Below are positions 10,470 through 21,715 of a stretch of 64,000 bases of DNA, piece by piece. Position 1 is the stretch's first letter. Every line of letters starts with the position of its first letter. The position numbers were made by a program, and so were the translations under genes. The stretch is taken from positions 75,413,380-75,477,379 of the forward strand of contig BRKX01000002.1 in NCBI GenBank assembly GCA_026008535.1, given 5' to 3'. This stretch comes from Perilla frutescens. Lineage: Eukaryota > Streptophyta > Magnoliopsida > Lamiales > Lamiaceae. Under the pieces are notes generated by a model that was not told where the DNA came from, ran no database searches, and saw only the letters and a program-made list of their open reading frames with translations.

Positions 10470-12248
10470 CATTGAAATATATATAACCATAAATTCCACT
10501 TGAGATCTCTAGTCCCAACCTGGGTGTGCCAATTGTATACCAACCCTCAAAATTATTATTTTTTTCTTTCATTTTTTTCTTCAATCTTAATGTCTATGTC
10601 GGAATGGAATCAAATGGGAATGAAATGAACTTAGTAATGAAATGATGATGGGAATGGAATTGAATGACTATTACCATTCCTTTGGCTGGTATCACAAGTA
10701 ATAAGATAGGAATGAAACTTACATTTTTAAATTGTTTATTATAACAATATCTAATTAATAAATAAAATGCATGAATTGGCTTATTTAGTTCTAAATAATA
10801 AATTACTCTTCTTTCAAAGATACTATTATATTTTAATAACATATTGTTGAATATTATGTAATTTTTTTTACTTTATTAACATTTGTGAAAAAAATTGAGT
10901 ATACTTTAAATAAGTATTTCGCTAATGATTAGCCGGTTTGTATATTTTATGTAATCCTATAATATCATTAGTACTTTTGTGAAATTTTACAAAATTTTAT
11001 GAATCATTAATAAATTACTAATGATTTTTTAAGAAAAATTCATAAATTTATTTTTTTAATAAAATATTTTATAATAATATAAGATTTCATTTGTCCATAC
11101 AAAAAATAAAGTATAGTTTTGCAAAATAAAAAATAAAATTTATTTTGATAATCAGGAATACATAACACTATGGGAGCGGGGAGTAATGGCTAATCATATG
11201 TTCATGGTAATGTGATTCCGTCAGGAATGACTATTCCCAATTGAAAAAATCATACCAGCCGTAGGAATGGGAATGAACGTGGGAATGTGATTCCATTTCC
11301 ATTTCATTCCATCATACCAACCATGCCCTTATAGGTTATCTATTCTACCCAAATAAGATTTATAATTATTTTTTAATATTTAATTTTCATTTTTTAATTA
11401 ATATAATTGATTTTTGTGTTGATTATTCCAAACTTAAGGTATATAATTTTTTAAAATTTTAATTTTTAGCAATAAATATTAATTATGATTAATTATAATA
11501 TAATAAATCATATAATTTTAATGTTGACACACGGTAGTACACAAAGTTGGGACTAAAGAATATATACTCCATAAATTCGAACATGACATTTTTTTTTTGA
11601 AACGCAACATGACATTTAAATGATGAAGAACTAAAATGAATTAGTCGAACATCTTAAATCTTTTTACAACCTTAAATGTTGATATATAGGGAATGAATTA
11701 TTATCCCCGAACACAATTATTCACATAATATCATCATTTTTAGCAAACTAAAATAAAATTTAATTAATTGTAGAACTATTAACAAAATCATTAGTTATTA
11801 TTTTTCATTTTTTTATAACTATCCGCCCTTGTCCTCTTTGTTGATTTCAAAAACACTTTCCACTAGACTAACTTCACGTTTAAATTATTCTCACAATATA
11901 CATATATAATATTGTGGAAAAGAGATTAAATTATCTATTTCTTAAATCATCTTAAGACGACCGAGTCAATTGCCTCAAACAAGCCGCGGCCATGCCCGCA
12001 ACCATTTTTCATAGGTGCCATCTAATTAGAAATATAATTAATTAGTTCAATGGGACTATAAGACTATATAATAAGAAATAAACAATCTTATCACACATCT
12101 TTTCCATAACCCCTCTCTATACAACAAGAAAATAGAGAATCATATTTGGGTCTTAATTATATATAATTCCAATACTTTTTTTATGGCAATGGCATGACCC
12201 TCTTGATCACTAGCTACTATACATTAATAAGAAATAAAAGATCTCGTC
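10200..12248. other. Intergenic, AT-rich, between THG1 and the glucanase
   Basis: Contains a TA run at about 10437-10466 and a stretch (10596-11332) whose two sides are rich in GGAATGG and CCATTCC phrases in opposite orientation, listed separately as a possible element. No gene is supported; short ORFs here are AT-rich chance ORFs. Confidence 0.6.
10596..11332. mobile_element. Possible degraded element with GGAATGG / CCATTCC arms
   Basis: The left side (10596-10690) carries repeated GGAATGGAAT and GGGAATGAAAT. The right side (11210-11332) carries their complements (ATTCCATTTCCATTTCATTCC region) and ends in ACCAACCATGCCC, resembling the end of a common plant MITE type. No matching left terminus or duplication was found, so this is a weak call. 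Confidence 0.3.
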
Positions 12249-14953
12249 TTACAATTCCAATAACAACAACAGCAACAATAATAGCGACAACCCCGATAAA
12301 ATGGTGGGCGTCGCAATCTCCCCTCCCCGACTCTCCAACGCGATTGGAAAGAGGCAATCGCCGACCGAGGCGTTCTTCTCCACGATCTGCGCCATCCCGT
12401 CGTAATCACACGTCTCCACATCTTGGGCCGATATCTGGAAAAACATGTTGTAAGCATACGAAACTTTCGACGCCGCGTCCAATTTACTACAAGGGCCCCC
12501 GTAATTCAACGACGTGCAATCCCCCCTCGAGCACGCGTAGTCCATGCTACTCGAGACCTTGGTGGGGTCCGCACCGTCGTTCAGGTAAACACACCACTTC
12601 GATTCCAAATATTTCACGCTCTTCGCCCCCACCGGCATCTTGCCGTTCCCTTTTCCGGTAATGTCCATCGCGAACTTCGGCTGCCCGTCGTACCTATTCA
12701 TGCATGAAGATATTAGATGAAATGTAGAAGCCATATGGATGCATGCATGTGTGGTATCATAAATTTTATATTTCAAAATGAATTGTTCTTCACCAATAAC
12801 TCTATATTTTTTTATTTTTTTTTATTGGGGGCAAGGCCCCACCACCCTCATTTCGCTATCTATGTATATAGGTTTTGGTTTAGATGAGAAATAAACAAGA
12901 GACACGATCGTTAAATTTTACCTGAACACGCCCCAATGGCGCTCGAAATCGCCGGGATCGATGCTCTTCTGGTTCTCATCGGTGAAGCTGAAAAGGTAGT
13001 ACTCGATCGGGCCGGGGTAAAGCGGGGTGCCTTTCTTCGTTGCCATTTTCTTGAAAAACCCGTCGTAGAATTTCCGAGCCAAGTCGACGGTGGCGTACTT
13101 GTCGCCGTCGGTGGGCCAGCCGATCTCGCCGACGATGATCGGAACACTTCCGGCGCCCGCTTTCCTCAGCGACCAGACGAGGGTGTCGAGGTTGGCGTCG
13201 AACATGTTGGTGTAGGAGATTCCGTTGTCGTTGACGGAGGGGGCGCCGCCGTCGAAGAAGGCGAAGGCGATGGGGAAGTTCTTGTTGAGGGACAAGCTGA
13301 GGAAAGGGTAGATGTTGACAAGGAAAGGGGCGTTGTTGTCGCGCAGGAACTGCACGATCTCCTTCATGGTTGCGCGTATGTCGGCGCGGAAGTCGCCGGC
13401 CGACGGGCCTTTGGTGCCGGAGTCGTAAACGTCGGCGTTTTGGGGGATCGTCGCCTTGATTCGGTCGCCGAGGCCGGCGGCGTTTATCGCTTTCTGAATG
13501 TTCCACAGCGCCGGATAAGTCGTCGCCAAATTCGCTCCCTCGTAGGCTTTCAAGAACGGCTCGTTTCCGACCGCCACGTACCTAATTAATTAATTATTTA
13601 TTTAATTATTATAATTAATTAATACAAGATATACCGTGGAACGGGGAAAATTACATTTTGATTCATACATTCTGGGCTATTTAAAAAAATAGCTCGGTTT
13701 TTCGAAGCGGTTGATTATGATTAAATACATAATTTGGAATTCAGACATGAAACTTTGGAACGTAACATTTAAAACACAATCTTGTAATTTTTTTTTTTTT
13801 TGCGAAATGGACGTCCCCAAATTTTACGATAAACGAAAAATGGATGTATAACATGAAATAGTGTAAGAAAATTGTGTCGTGTATAGCATAATCATAATTT
13901 GATTTTAACATTGTTGCAAATTGTGCAGAACAATGAAAGTTTGTGTTTTAATTGCAACATTTTAAAATTCGTGTCTAAATTACAAACTGTGTCAAAACTT
14001 ATGTACTTAATCGTAATTAACTCTTTTATTTCAAAATTGACAAAACAGTATCTACTTTTTCAAAAGTTTTGCAAAACTAGCATTTGATCAATTTTTCGGT
14101 CTGAAAATCCGATGTAATTGATTGTATTTTAATACTTATATATCCCCAACTACGTAAAAAAAAATCATTCAATCATAAAAATCATTAAATATAATCAATT
14201 ACGTATGATTTTTGGGCCATATAATTGATTAGATGCTAGCTAGATTTGCGATTTTTTTAAAAAAGTGAGTATTATTTCGTTAATTTTAAAAAAGTGACTA
14301 TTTAAAAAAGATAAAAATATAGGTATCTAAGTTTAATTTACCCTCATAGATATCTAATAAGGATTAATTTCAATACATTAATTTATATACTTAATTTAGA
14401 ATAGATATTTGAATCTTCATACACACGAGGACCGACCCAAGGAGACGGGTGCTCCAAATTAAAATTCTTACATTTCGTCCCCAAGTTAAACTTCATACAT
14501 ACAAGGACCGACCCAAAGGGGCGGGTGCCCTAATTTAAAATTCTTATATTTCGTCCCCGAGATAAAATTCATACGCCCGTCTTTATACATATGTATAAAT
14601 GATTACACGTACCTGATATCGACACCTCCATCGTAGATATGTCTCGTAAGGTTCTTCTTGACCCACTCCTTAGCATGTTTATATCGATCAGCCAAAGAGG
14701 CTAAATGTAAGTTGGGAATACCAAGCATTACTTCAATTCCTGTCCCAGCAAATTGTTTCACAACCCAAGGATCAGAATCGAACAATTTAACCTTATAAAT
14801 CTTGTTATCTTTTAACATTTGCACAATGTTGGTAGGATCTATGTTTTGTGCAGCTTGATTCCCCCAGTTCACGCCGATTCCTTCCACCACATGCATGAGC
14901 TGCACCGCCACCGTCGCCGCCACGAGGGCCACGGCCCATGTCCTCGTCTTCAT
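12249..14953 (-). CDS. Glucan endo-1,3-beta-glucosidase (GH17 + X8, GPI-anchored)
   Basis: Predicted to hydrolyse beta-1,3-glucan (callose) at the cell surface or wall. Three exons on minus: 14613-14953, 12922-13581 and 12249-12693, each split inside an Arg codon (AG|G), giving 481 aa. A start nine bases earlier at 14962 (MLYMKTR) is also open; the later Met is chosen because it directly begins a normal signal peptide (about residues 1-25, then IGVNWG). GH17 residues are visible: proton donor Glu121 in VGNEP and nucleophile Glu266 in GEIGWPT. An X8/CBM43 domain (about 366-452) follows, with its six Cys beginning WCVYL. The end is a hydrophobic Leu-rich tail typical of a GPI signal. It resembles the Arabidopsis glucan endo-1,3-beta-glucosidase 5/6 group; the exact orthologue is not assigned. 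Intron 1 (about 1 kb) carries repeat sequence. Confidence 0.93.
13639..14345. mobile_element. Possible degraded Mutator-like MITE in glucanase intron 1
   Basis: The left end reads GGGGAAAATTACATTTTGAT and the right end, reversed, reads GGGTAAATTAAACTTAGAT, with AAAAAAGTGA phrases inside. This resembles the well-preserved element at 58852-59244 (GGGAAATTTACATTTTGATA). The ends are diverged and no duplication is clear. Confidence 0.35.
14415..14568. repeat. Two-copy tandem repeat, about 76 bp unit, in glucanase intron 1
   Basis: CTTCATACACACGAGGACCG (14415) and CTTCATACATACAAGGACCG (14491) begin two copies that share GACCGACCCAA, CGGGTGC and ATTTCGTCCCC in the same order. The unit is similar to the internal part of the hAT-type element at 34296-34486, so it probably derives from a mobile element. 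Confidence 0.75.
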
Positions 14954-14962
14954 GTATAACAC

Positions 14963-16353
14963 GCACGTCTATATAATCAACGAGCTCGGTCACCTATCGG
15001 GGTGTTTCTTGATTATGGTCTTTGCAAGAATAATGAAATTAACGTGGTCGAATCGGGCTCCGGATCCTCGAGTGAGTACGTGCTCTAGGGTTGGTGGCAC
15101 GGTCGATCGGTATAATCTTGATCTCTTGTGGTTCTTGAAAGATGTGTTTGTTGTATAGACGCACACGAGATCTTCTATTTCTTATCGTATTCAGTGAAAT
15201 TGATTCGAGGGTTTTACCCGATTCTGCAAGAATGATTAGTTAATTAATAGTGAAACGGGGAATGAATGGTCGAAAAATGTCGTCTAAGAGTGAAGAATGG
15301 AATTGGTGTGAATCCTTGAGTATAGGGAATGGAACAAAACAAGAGAAAATAGGTGAAATTCCGATTTTTATTTAATGGTCTATAAAAATTTGGATAAATA
15401 AAAATGTTTAAACAAGCAATATCAACAGGCAATTCGGATCCAGGTCTTCTTTTTGAAATTATTTCAATGTAATTCATAAATGGTATTTTTTAATTTATAA
15501 TAATTTTGGGTGAGTAAAATATCATTTTTGTCACTCTAAACAATTTGTATATTTTTAATAAAATTTGACAATAAAAGTGAGTGTTGATCAATGTACATGC
15601 ATGATTATCAAATATATAATGATAAAAAGCTTCGTACTAGAGTTTAAATCAATTAATAATGCAAAACATGATTCCTAGGTACGTGTATTTTTATATTTTG
15701 TTTCGATGGTCTTTATAAATTTTATTTGGTATAGTAGGTACTTCTACTTTGATAATATATTTTCTCAAACTCCTGTATATTTTTGTTTTGTTTTGAAAGG
15801 TCCTTGTAGAAATTTTTTATTTTAATAGACCTCTTTACTTCTATATTTGATCTTGATAAGTTCTTGTTTTAATTGAACTAGCAAATTTGTTAACTTTTTA
15901 TTATTTAACCCAACTAATTTATTAAAAATTACTAATGAAACTTTGATCGAATAATTTTTAAAAAGTAAATCTTAGAAGATAACACGTGATATTTTTTTTT
16001 TAAAAAAAAAAGATAAAATATATTATGACGGAAAAAATGAGGTTGATCATCTAAAAAAAAATATGATAAAATATACTTAGTTTCCACTCTTTTTTCTCAT
16101 AACAAAATATTTTGATTATTCTTTTTGTGAGATGATCATGTGTTCTCTTTTAATTTTTTTTTTTTTAATTATCGATCAAGGTTTCAATAGTAAACATTAA
16201 TTATTAAATTGGTTAGCTTAGATGAAAAATAATTAATAAATATTCATTTGTTCAATTATAGGTATCACTACCCCTAAACCAAGGTTACATATATAAAAAT
16301 ATTATATACATATATGTGTGTGCGTGTGTAGCATGTATTATTTATTTACAATT

Positions 16354-16397
<44 letters not shown>

Positions 16398-17236
16398 GTT
16401 GTACACTGTCACACTATACTAATAAGCCTATAGCAGCCATAGAGTGCTATAATACATTAGAATGATACATTGAATTAAAGTTTGACTTTGAAAATCTAAA
16501 AAGTCTGTTATCTTTTCATTTGAATTATTACTAATATTATTTGATTATTCTGTTCGTATCAAAGTTTATGGCTTCAAAATGATGGTGAGCTTTTAGAAAT
16601 AAAATTTAAATTTACCAAATTACATTGTGTGTTAAAATTTAATTTATTCTAGTACATAACATGACAAATTGACAAGCGATATTAATGAGTTAAATTTATA
16701 TAGATATCCACCAAAAATATTGTCCAAAATGAGGGGAATATTAAAAGCCAGGGCTGGACAAGAACTATTTATTTAATAAAACAAACATATTTTTATATAT
16801 AATGATTTTAAGAAATAGGAAGGTCAAATTTTAAATATAATTATGTACTTACTTAAATACCCTTTACTAAAAAAGAAAAAAATCAAGTGTAGTTCGAAAA
16901 TGAAACTTTGAACTCATTAAGTACCGTTCGAACATATCCATCATATTCGAACATATTCAGAATGTTCGAACACACGATTTCGGACAGAACGCGAATTTAT
17001 TCATTTTTTTATTAATAAAGGTGTTTAGATAAATTTATAACTAATAAAAAATAATTTATGGTACAAAGAGTAAAAATGACGGTGCAAATAGAAACTCCCG
17101 TAATATATAATAAATACAAATAAAATTATTTGATATACACAAATGCATATATAAACATGAAGAGTGTAAGCAGAAATCGTTGCTTATTTGAATTGTTATC
17201 CCCATTCTTGCTTCTCACTCTCCGCACTCCATACAT
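14963..17236. other. Intergenic region between divergent glucanase and SAMC1 genes
   Basis: The glucanase (minus) and SAMC1 (plus) are head to head, about 2.4 kb apart, so both promoters lie here. The region is AT-rich with a TA run at 16353-16394. A repeat fragment at about 16848-17098 is listed separately. I see no gene. Confidence 0.6.
16848..17098. mobile_element. Right-hand fragment of the TTCGAAC Mutator-like family
   Basis: Shares, in the same order, ACTTAAATACCCTTTACT, several TTCGAACA motifs, GGTACAAAGAGTAAAA and GGTGCAAATAGAAACTCCC with the element at 42111-43137. Only the right end is recognisable; the left end was not found. Confidence 0.6.
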
Positions 17237-17341
17237 GTACGCTCTCTCTCTCTCTCTCTCTCTCTCTCTAAATGTATTTGTTTACAAATGTGTGCTTGTG
17301 TAAAATTTACAGCTGAGTAATTTTATTTTTTTTTATTGTAG
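17237..17341 (+). other. Probable 5' UTR intron of SAMC1, containing a CT run
   Basis: A donor (ACATGTACGC, GT at 17237) precedes a CT microsatellite (17241-17269) and a T-rich tract ending in TTGTAG at 17341. The start codon follows at 17395. Splicing is inferred from the sites only. Confidence 0.45.
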
Positions 17342-17394
17342 AAATTCTGTGGTGTTTACCGTTTACTCAAATAAGCTTCGAGTTTTAGGTGGTC

Positions 17395-19640
17395 ATGGCT
17401 CCACTTACATTAGCTGTTGATGCAAATAACTCTTCTGGATTCTCTTCAGGTATTTATCCTTTTTTTGAAACCGTGTAATCTGCTATCGCCGGGTTAATTT
17501 CGGTCGGCATTTGCTAGAACTTGTGCGAAATCGAACAGAGTTGGATGAAAAATCATTTCTTGTTATGTTGAATTTTTGTGTGTATCCTTTTGTAATTGGT
17601 ATTATTAACGAATTGACCCGACAAAGGAATGATTTTTCGGAACAATACAGAAAATTGTTATGTCAAAAATCTAAATTATGTGATGAATGCCTTCTAATTG
17701 CACTTTCAAGATATGGTTGCAATAAATTTAGTTGAGTTTTGGTAGAAGGTAAAAGATTCAAGGAATGACCTTTTTTTCTTGTAACTGCATTTTAATCTAA
17801 TATTTCTCTGGGTTTTATTTGAAGTGCTGATTTGCTTTGCAGAGTCATCTAATAAGAAAATGCAAAACCTTCAGTTGCAGCCTAAAAAGTTCTTTGCCTC
17901 AGTTAATGCGCGAGAAGAAAAGCCATTCGATTTTTTGCGAGTACTATTTGGTATGGTTGTGAATTGCGATATAATTCCATATTTCTCTTATATGCTCGAT
18001 TTTGATGTATGCAGTATAGGTTGTCATTTGAATAAACAATAGTGGGTATTTTGTAGCTTCTTCTTTTGGAGGATCTCTTAAGTCTTAATTCTTGCGCATA
18101 CATCTGCTTGTAGTATATTCAGCAATTTTCTAAGCAAGACGGTCCTTGGACTGAAAAGAGTTAGTCCCTTGATTAATGGAGAAAACAGGCTGTATATGAG
18201 TAGTTCATGCTTGCATATCCATCATATGCATCTTGCACACAGTTTCTCATTAATTCATTGTGTTGAATATTTGATGATATATTTTGCAGAGGGTGTTATA
18301 GCTGGTGGCACAGCTGGTGTTGTGGTTGAAAGTGCTTTATATCCTATTGATACAATAAAGACACGATTACAGGTCATCTCTCGTTGACACTATGTCCTTA
18401 TAAAAGATGATATTAGCACCCATTGTTCTGTTTGCTAAACTTACCAGATGAGTGTAGAAGGATTCTTATTTCATAGCTTTCTCTTGATTATGTGAAGTCG
18501 GTTTCTGCTGGTTGCAAGGTTGCTAATCGATAATATGAAAAAAAATATCTACAGGCTTGCATGGCAACTGATGGCGTTTCTTGACTTCATATTATTATGT
18601 TTTCGAGCCTACATCGTTATAACTCGTGAAATTCCCCTTCTGCTCTATGCTTTCTCAAATGTGAAGACCAAGATGAAGAAGAATGTCATTAGTTATACTT
18701 GGCACTTTCTTCTAAACAAGTTTATTTTGACACCTTGTATTTGTCTAAGTAGTCTAATTCCTTTTCAGGCTGCACGGGGTGGAGGTCAAATAATTCTGAA
18801 AGGTTTATATTCTGGCCTTGCTGGAAATCTTGCTGGGGTCTTACCGTAAGGAATTGTTCTAAATCTTTTTGTTAAATACTTAGACAAGGTTAAGTTGTGA
18901 AATGCGGGAATGAGTTTGTTGACTTCGTTACATTCTGTTTCACTCTATTTATTATGGTATGTTGAACAAACTCATTAAATCAAGTAAGCAGGCATGTATC
19001 GTCTACATGCTGGCATGTTTTCAAGAATTTATATGCAAAATATATGTGAGGTGTTGAATGATTCGCAACTTCTTTTGACAGTGCATCTGCTGTTTTTGTT
19101 GGTGTTTATGAGCCTGCCAAGCAAAAACTTTTGAGGGCCTTACCTGAGAACCTCAGTGCTGTGGCTCATCTGGTAAGATGAACCATGTTTACTTATTACT
19201 ACATGTAATTAACATATTAAATAGGTGTGTTAATACTTGAATACATATATGTTTTCATTATCTAACATCCCAAAATATAATACTAAACTTGAAATACACT
19301 TATTCTTTCAAGCCTACTCCAAGTGGGGTGGGTTTGGAATTGCTGCTCGGCACTGCCTTCTCTAACAGGCTATATTGGCTTCACAAGAAAGCTTGAACCT
19401 TATAAAGCACTCTAGTTATTTTGGTGAAGGAATAGCTTGAGTTAACTTGTGTGATTATATTAATTTGCATTTACTACAAAAGAATGCTAATCCCTACTCT
19501 TCTTGGACACTTGCGAATGCAATATCTTAATGTGAGTCTCTCTTTTTTCTTTTTTCTTTTCTTTTTTTTATGTAGACTGCAGGTGCTCTTGGAGGCATCG
19601 CTGCATCTTTCATTCGTGTCCCCACTGAGGTGAATGTTTG

Positions 19641-19675
<35 letters not shown>

Positions 19676-21008
19676 TATTATTTGTCTCCTTTTCTTTCTC
19701 CATTCAGGAAAGATTCTCTGGATATTTTACTTAATTAACTTGTTTAATTTCCCTTGTATATTTAATGGTATTGCTGGTGTCATGCCTAGTCTTGATTCTT
19801 CAGGTTGTTAAGCAACGAATGCAGACAGGTCAATTTATATCTGCCCCTAATGCTGTCCGGATGATTGTTTCCAAAGAAGGCTTTAAAGGTCTTTACGCGG
19901 TATGATATGTTGTTTGTGAATCAACTTGTCCTGTTTTATCAGACTTTCTTTCCACATGAGTTGCTTCCTTTATGTTATTGCTGGTAATATTTTATTATAT
20001 TTCTGAGGAGACATACTTTATCATCATCGACCGTGAACATCAGTTGATGCTATTACTCTATCCAGTTACTACTCGGATATCAGCTTAGCATGGCATTTGA
20101 AACTAACCATTTATCTTTGTTATAGGGATATGGATCGTTTTTGCTAAGGGATCTGCCATTCGATGCTATTCAATTCTGCATCTATGAACAACTTCGAATA
20201 GGTTATAAATTAGCGGTAATGATTCCCTCTCTTAAAGTTGTATAGTTGATAGTATTAAGCAAAGGCTTCTTCTATGTTATAAGAACTACCCCTACTCATA
20301 TTGAAAATATGCCGTTAAGCACCATACATCCCGAGACTTCAATCTGATAATGTTCTTATCGTATTTTTCATATACATCTCTGACCAGGCGAAGAGAGATC
20401 TGAACGACCCAGAAAACGCCATGATCGGAGCTTTTGCTGGTAAGTTGACTTCCTTGAGCTTTCTACATGATTTATCATGTTATGTGCTTCTGCACCCAGC
20501 AGGCCAAACAAGAGCTCCAGAATTTATGTTTTCATTTGTCTCTTATTCTTTTCTTCATTGTTTTAGGTGCGTTGACGGGAGCCATAACCACTCCTCTGGA
20601 TGTGATCAAGACTAGGTTGATGATTCAGGTATAAAAAGGCGCACGTTGTGTTCGTGTCATCCGATGTTTTGCCTGGTCTTATCTTAACTCCTTGTCTGTC
20701 TACAGGGATCAGCAAACCAGTATAAAGGCATCTTCGACTGCGTGCAGACTATAGTTCGAGATGAAGGCCCTAGCGCGTTACTCAAGGTACACGTCCCTCG
20801 TTTCTTGCTGTACTTTGACACGCATTTCTTCCTGAAGGTATATGCATCCAATACTTATCAATTTTGGTGCCTTGCATAACAGGGAATCGGGCCGAGAGTG
20901 ATGTGGATAGGCATTGGCGGTTCCATCTTCTTCGGAGTCCTCGAAAGGACGAAGCAATTCCTCGAACAGAAACGTCCTGAGAATCGGGGCGATTCAAAAT
21001 CGGAGTAG
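17395..21008 (+). CDS. SAMC1: S-adenosylmethionine carrier 1, chloroplast/mitochondrial (mitochondrial carrier family)
   Basis: Exchanges S-adenosylmethionine for S-adenosylhomocysteine across the plastid inner envelope, and possibly the mitochondrial inner membrane, supplying organellar methylation. Twelve exons: 17395-17449, 17843-17950, 18290-18372, 18769-18845, 19082-19172, 19576-19629, 19804-19899, 20126-20215, 20388-20439, 20567-20628, 20706-20786, 20883-21008. They give 324 aa with consistent phases. The three carrier repeats show the signature P-x-[DE]-x2-[KR] as YPIDTIKTR, VPTEVVKQR and TPLDVIKTR, six membrane spans are expected, and RDLPFDAIQFCIYEQL matches this subgroup. The N-terminus (MAPLTLAVDANNSSGF onward) is Ser/Asn-rich and could act in targeting. 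It converges on the spatacsin gene (stops about 700 bases apart). A plain carrier of another substrate is unlikely given end-to-end similarity to Arabidopsis SAMC1. Confidence 0.94.
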
Positions 21009-21715
21009 CTCAGACATAGATATGTTGTTACATAGATCGATTCTTGTTAGGCCCTATTTTTGTTTTGAAGAAACAACGTCGTCAATTTTCCCCCACATCC
21101 TACATCACGTTGGAAGAGTTGTTTTATGAACTAGTTGCGCCAAATTGCATTCAGATAATAGGTTTTTCCAGCGTTTAAACAACGCAAATCGATGCGACGT
21201 GTGTGAGTCGATCGATATGTTATATCTCGTGTTTCACTTCTCAATGCACAAATATGTCAGTGTTACATCCACGAAAAATATATACAGCAAGATCGCACGT
21301 TTTATTAAGAGATATGATATATACATATTGTACATGTTTTACAATGTGTAACGTTTTCACCAAAAACGGATGCTTCAACCACACAACACTAAAACTGCCC
21401 TCAATTCAAAAGAATTCAAGGCAAAAGAATAAGCTGCTGCTGCCTAAAACCGCAGTTTTCCAAAAAGAATTTCCTCATCAACACTACCTACCTGTATCGT
21501 TTCAGAGCTCCAAACTACTTACTAAAACTTGACGGAGCAGAAACTCGAAATCAGAATGTAACGAGTGGCTTTTACCTGATGTATTCACATGATGTTCCAG
21601 AGGGCACCAATCGCAGCCCCAAACAGGCTCCGTTATCGAACCAGTCGAAGCTTTCAGTTGTCGCATTGTACTTGCTGTGCACGAAGATAGGTGATTGCTC
21701 GTTGCACATAGATAG
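21009..21715. other. Intergenic region between convergent SAMC1 and spatacsin genes
   Basis: Contains the 3' UTRs of both genes. I see no gene; ORFs here are short and lack similarity I recognise. Confidence 0.65.

Noticed and set aside
12194..12707. Plus-strand ORFs opposite the X8 domain exon
   Set aside because: Antisense of exon 3 of the glucanase, with Arg/Pro/Ser-rich composition typical of shadow frames.
12936..13589. Long plus-strand ORF (217 codons) opposite glucanase exon 2
   Set aside because: It is the antisense shadow of the GC-rich GH17 exon; the minus frame has the catalytic motifs and splice phases.
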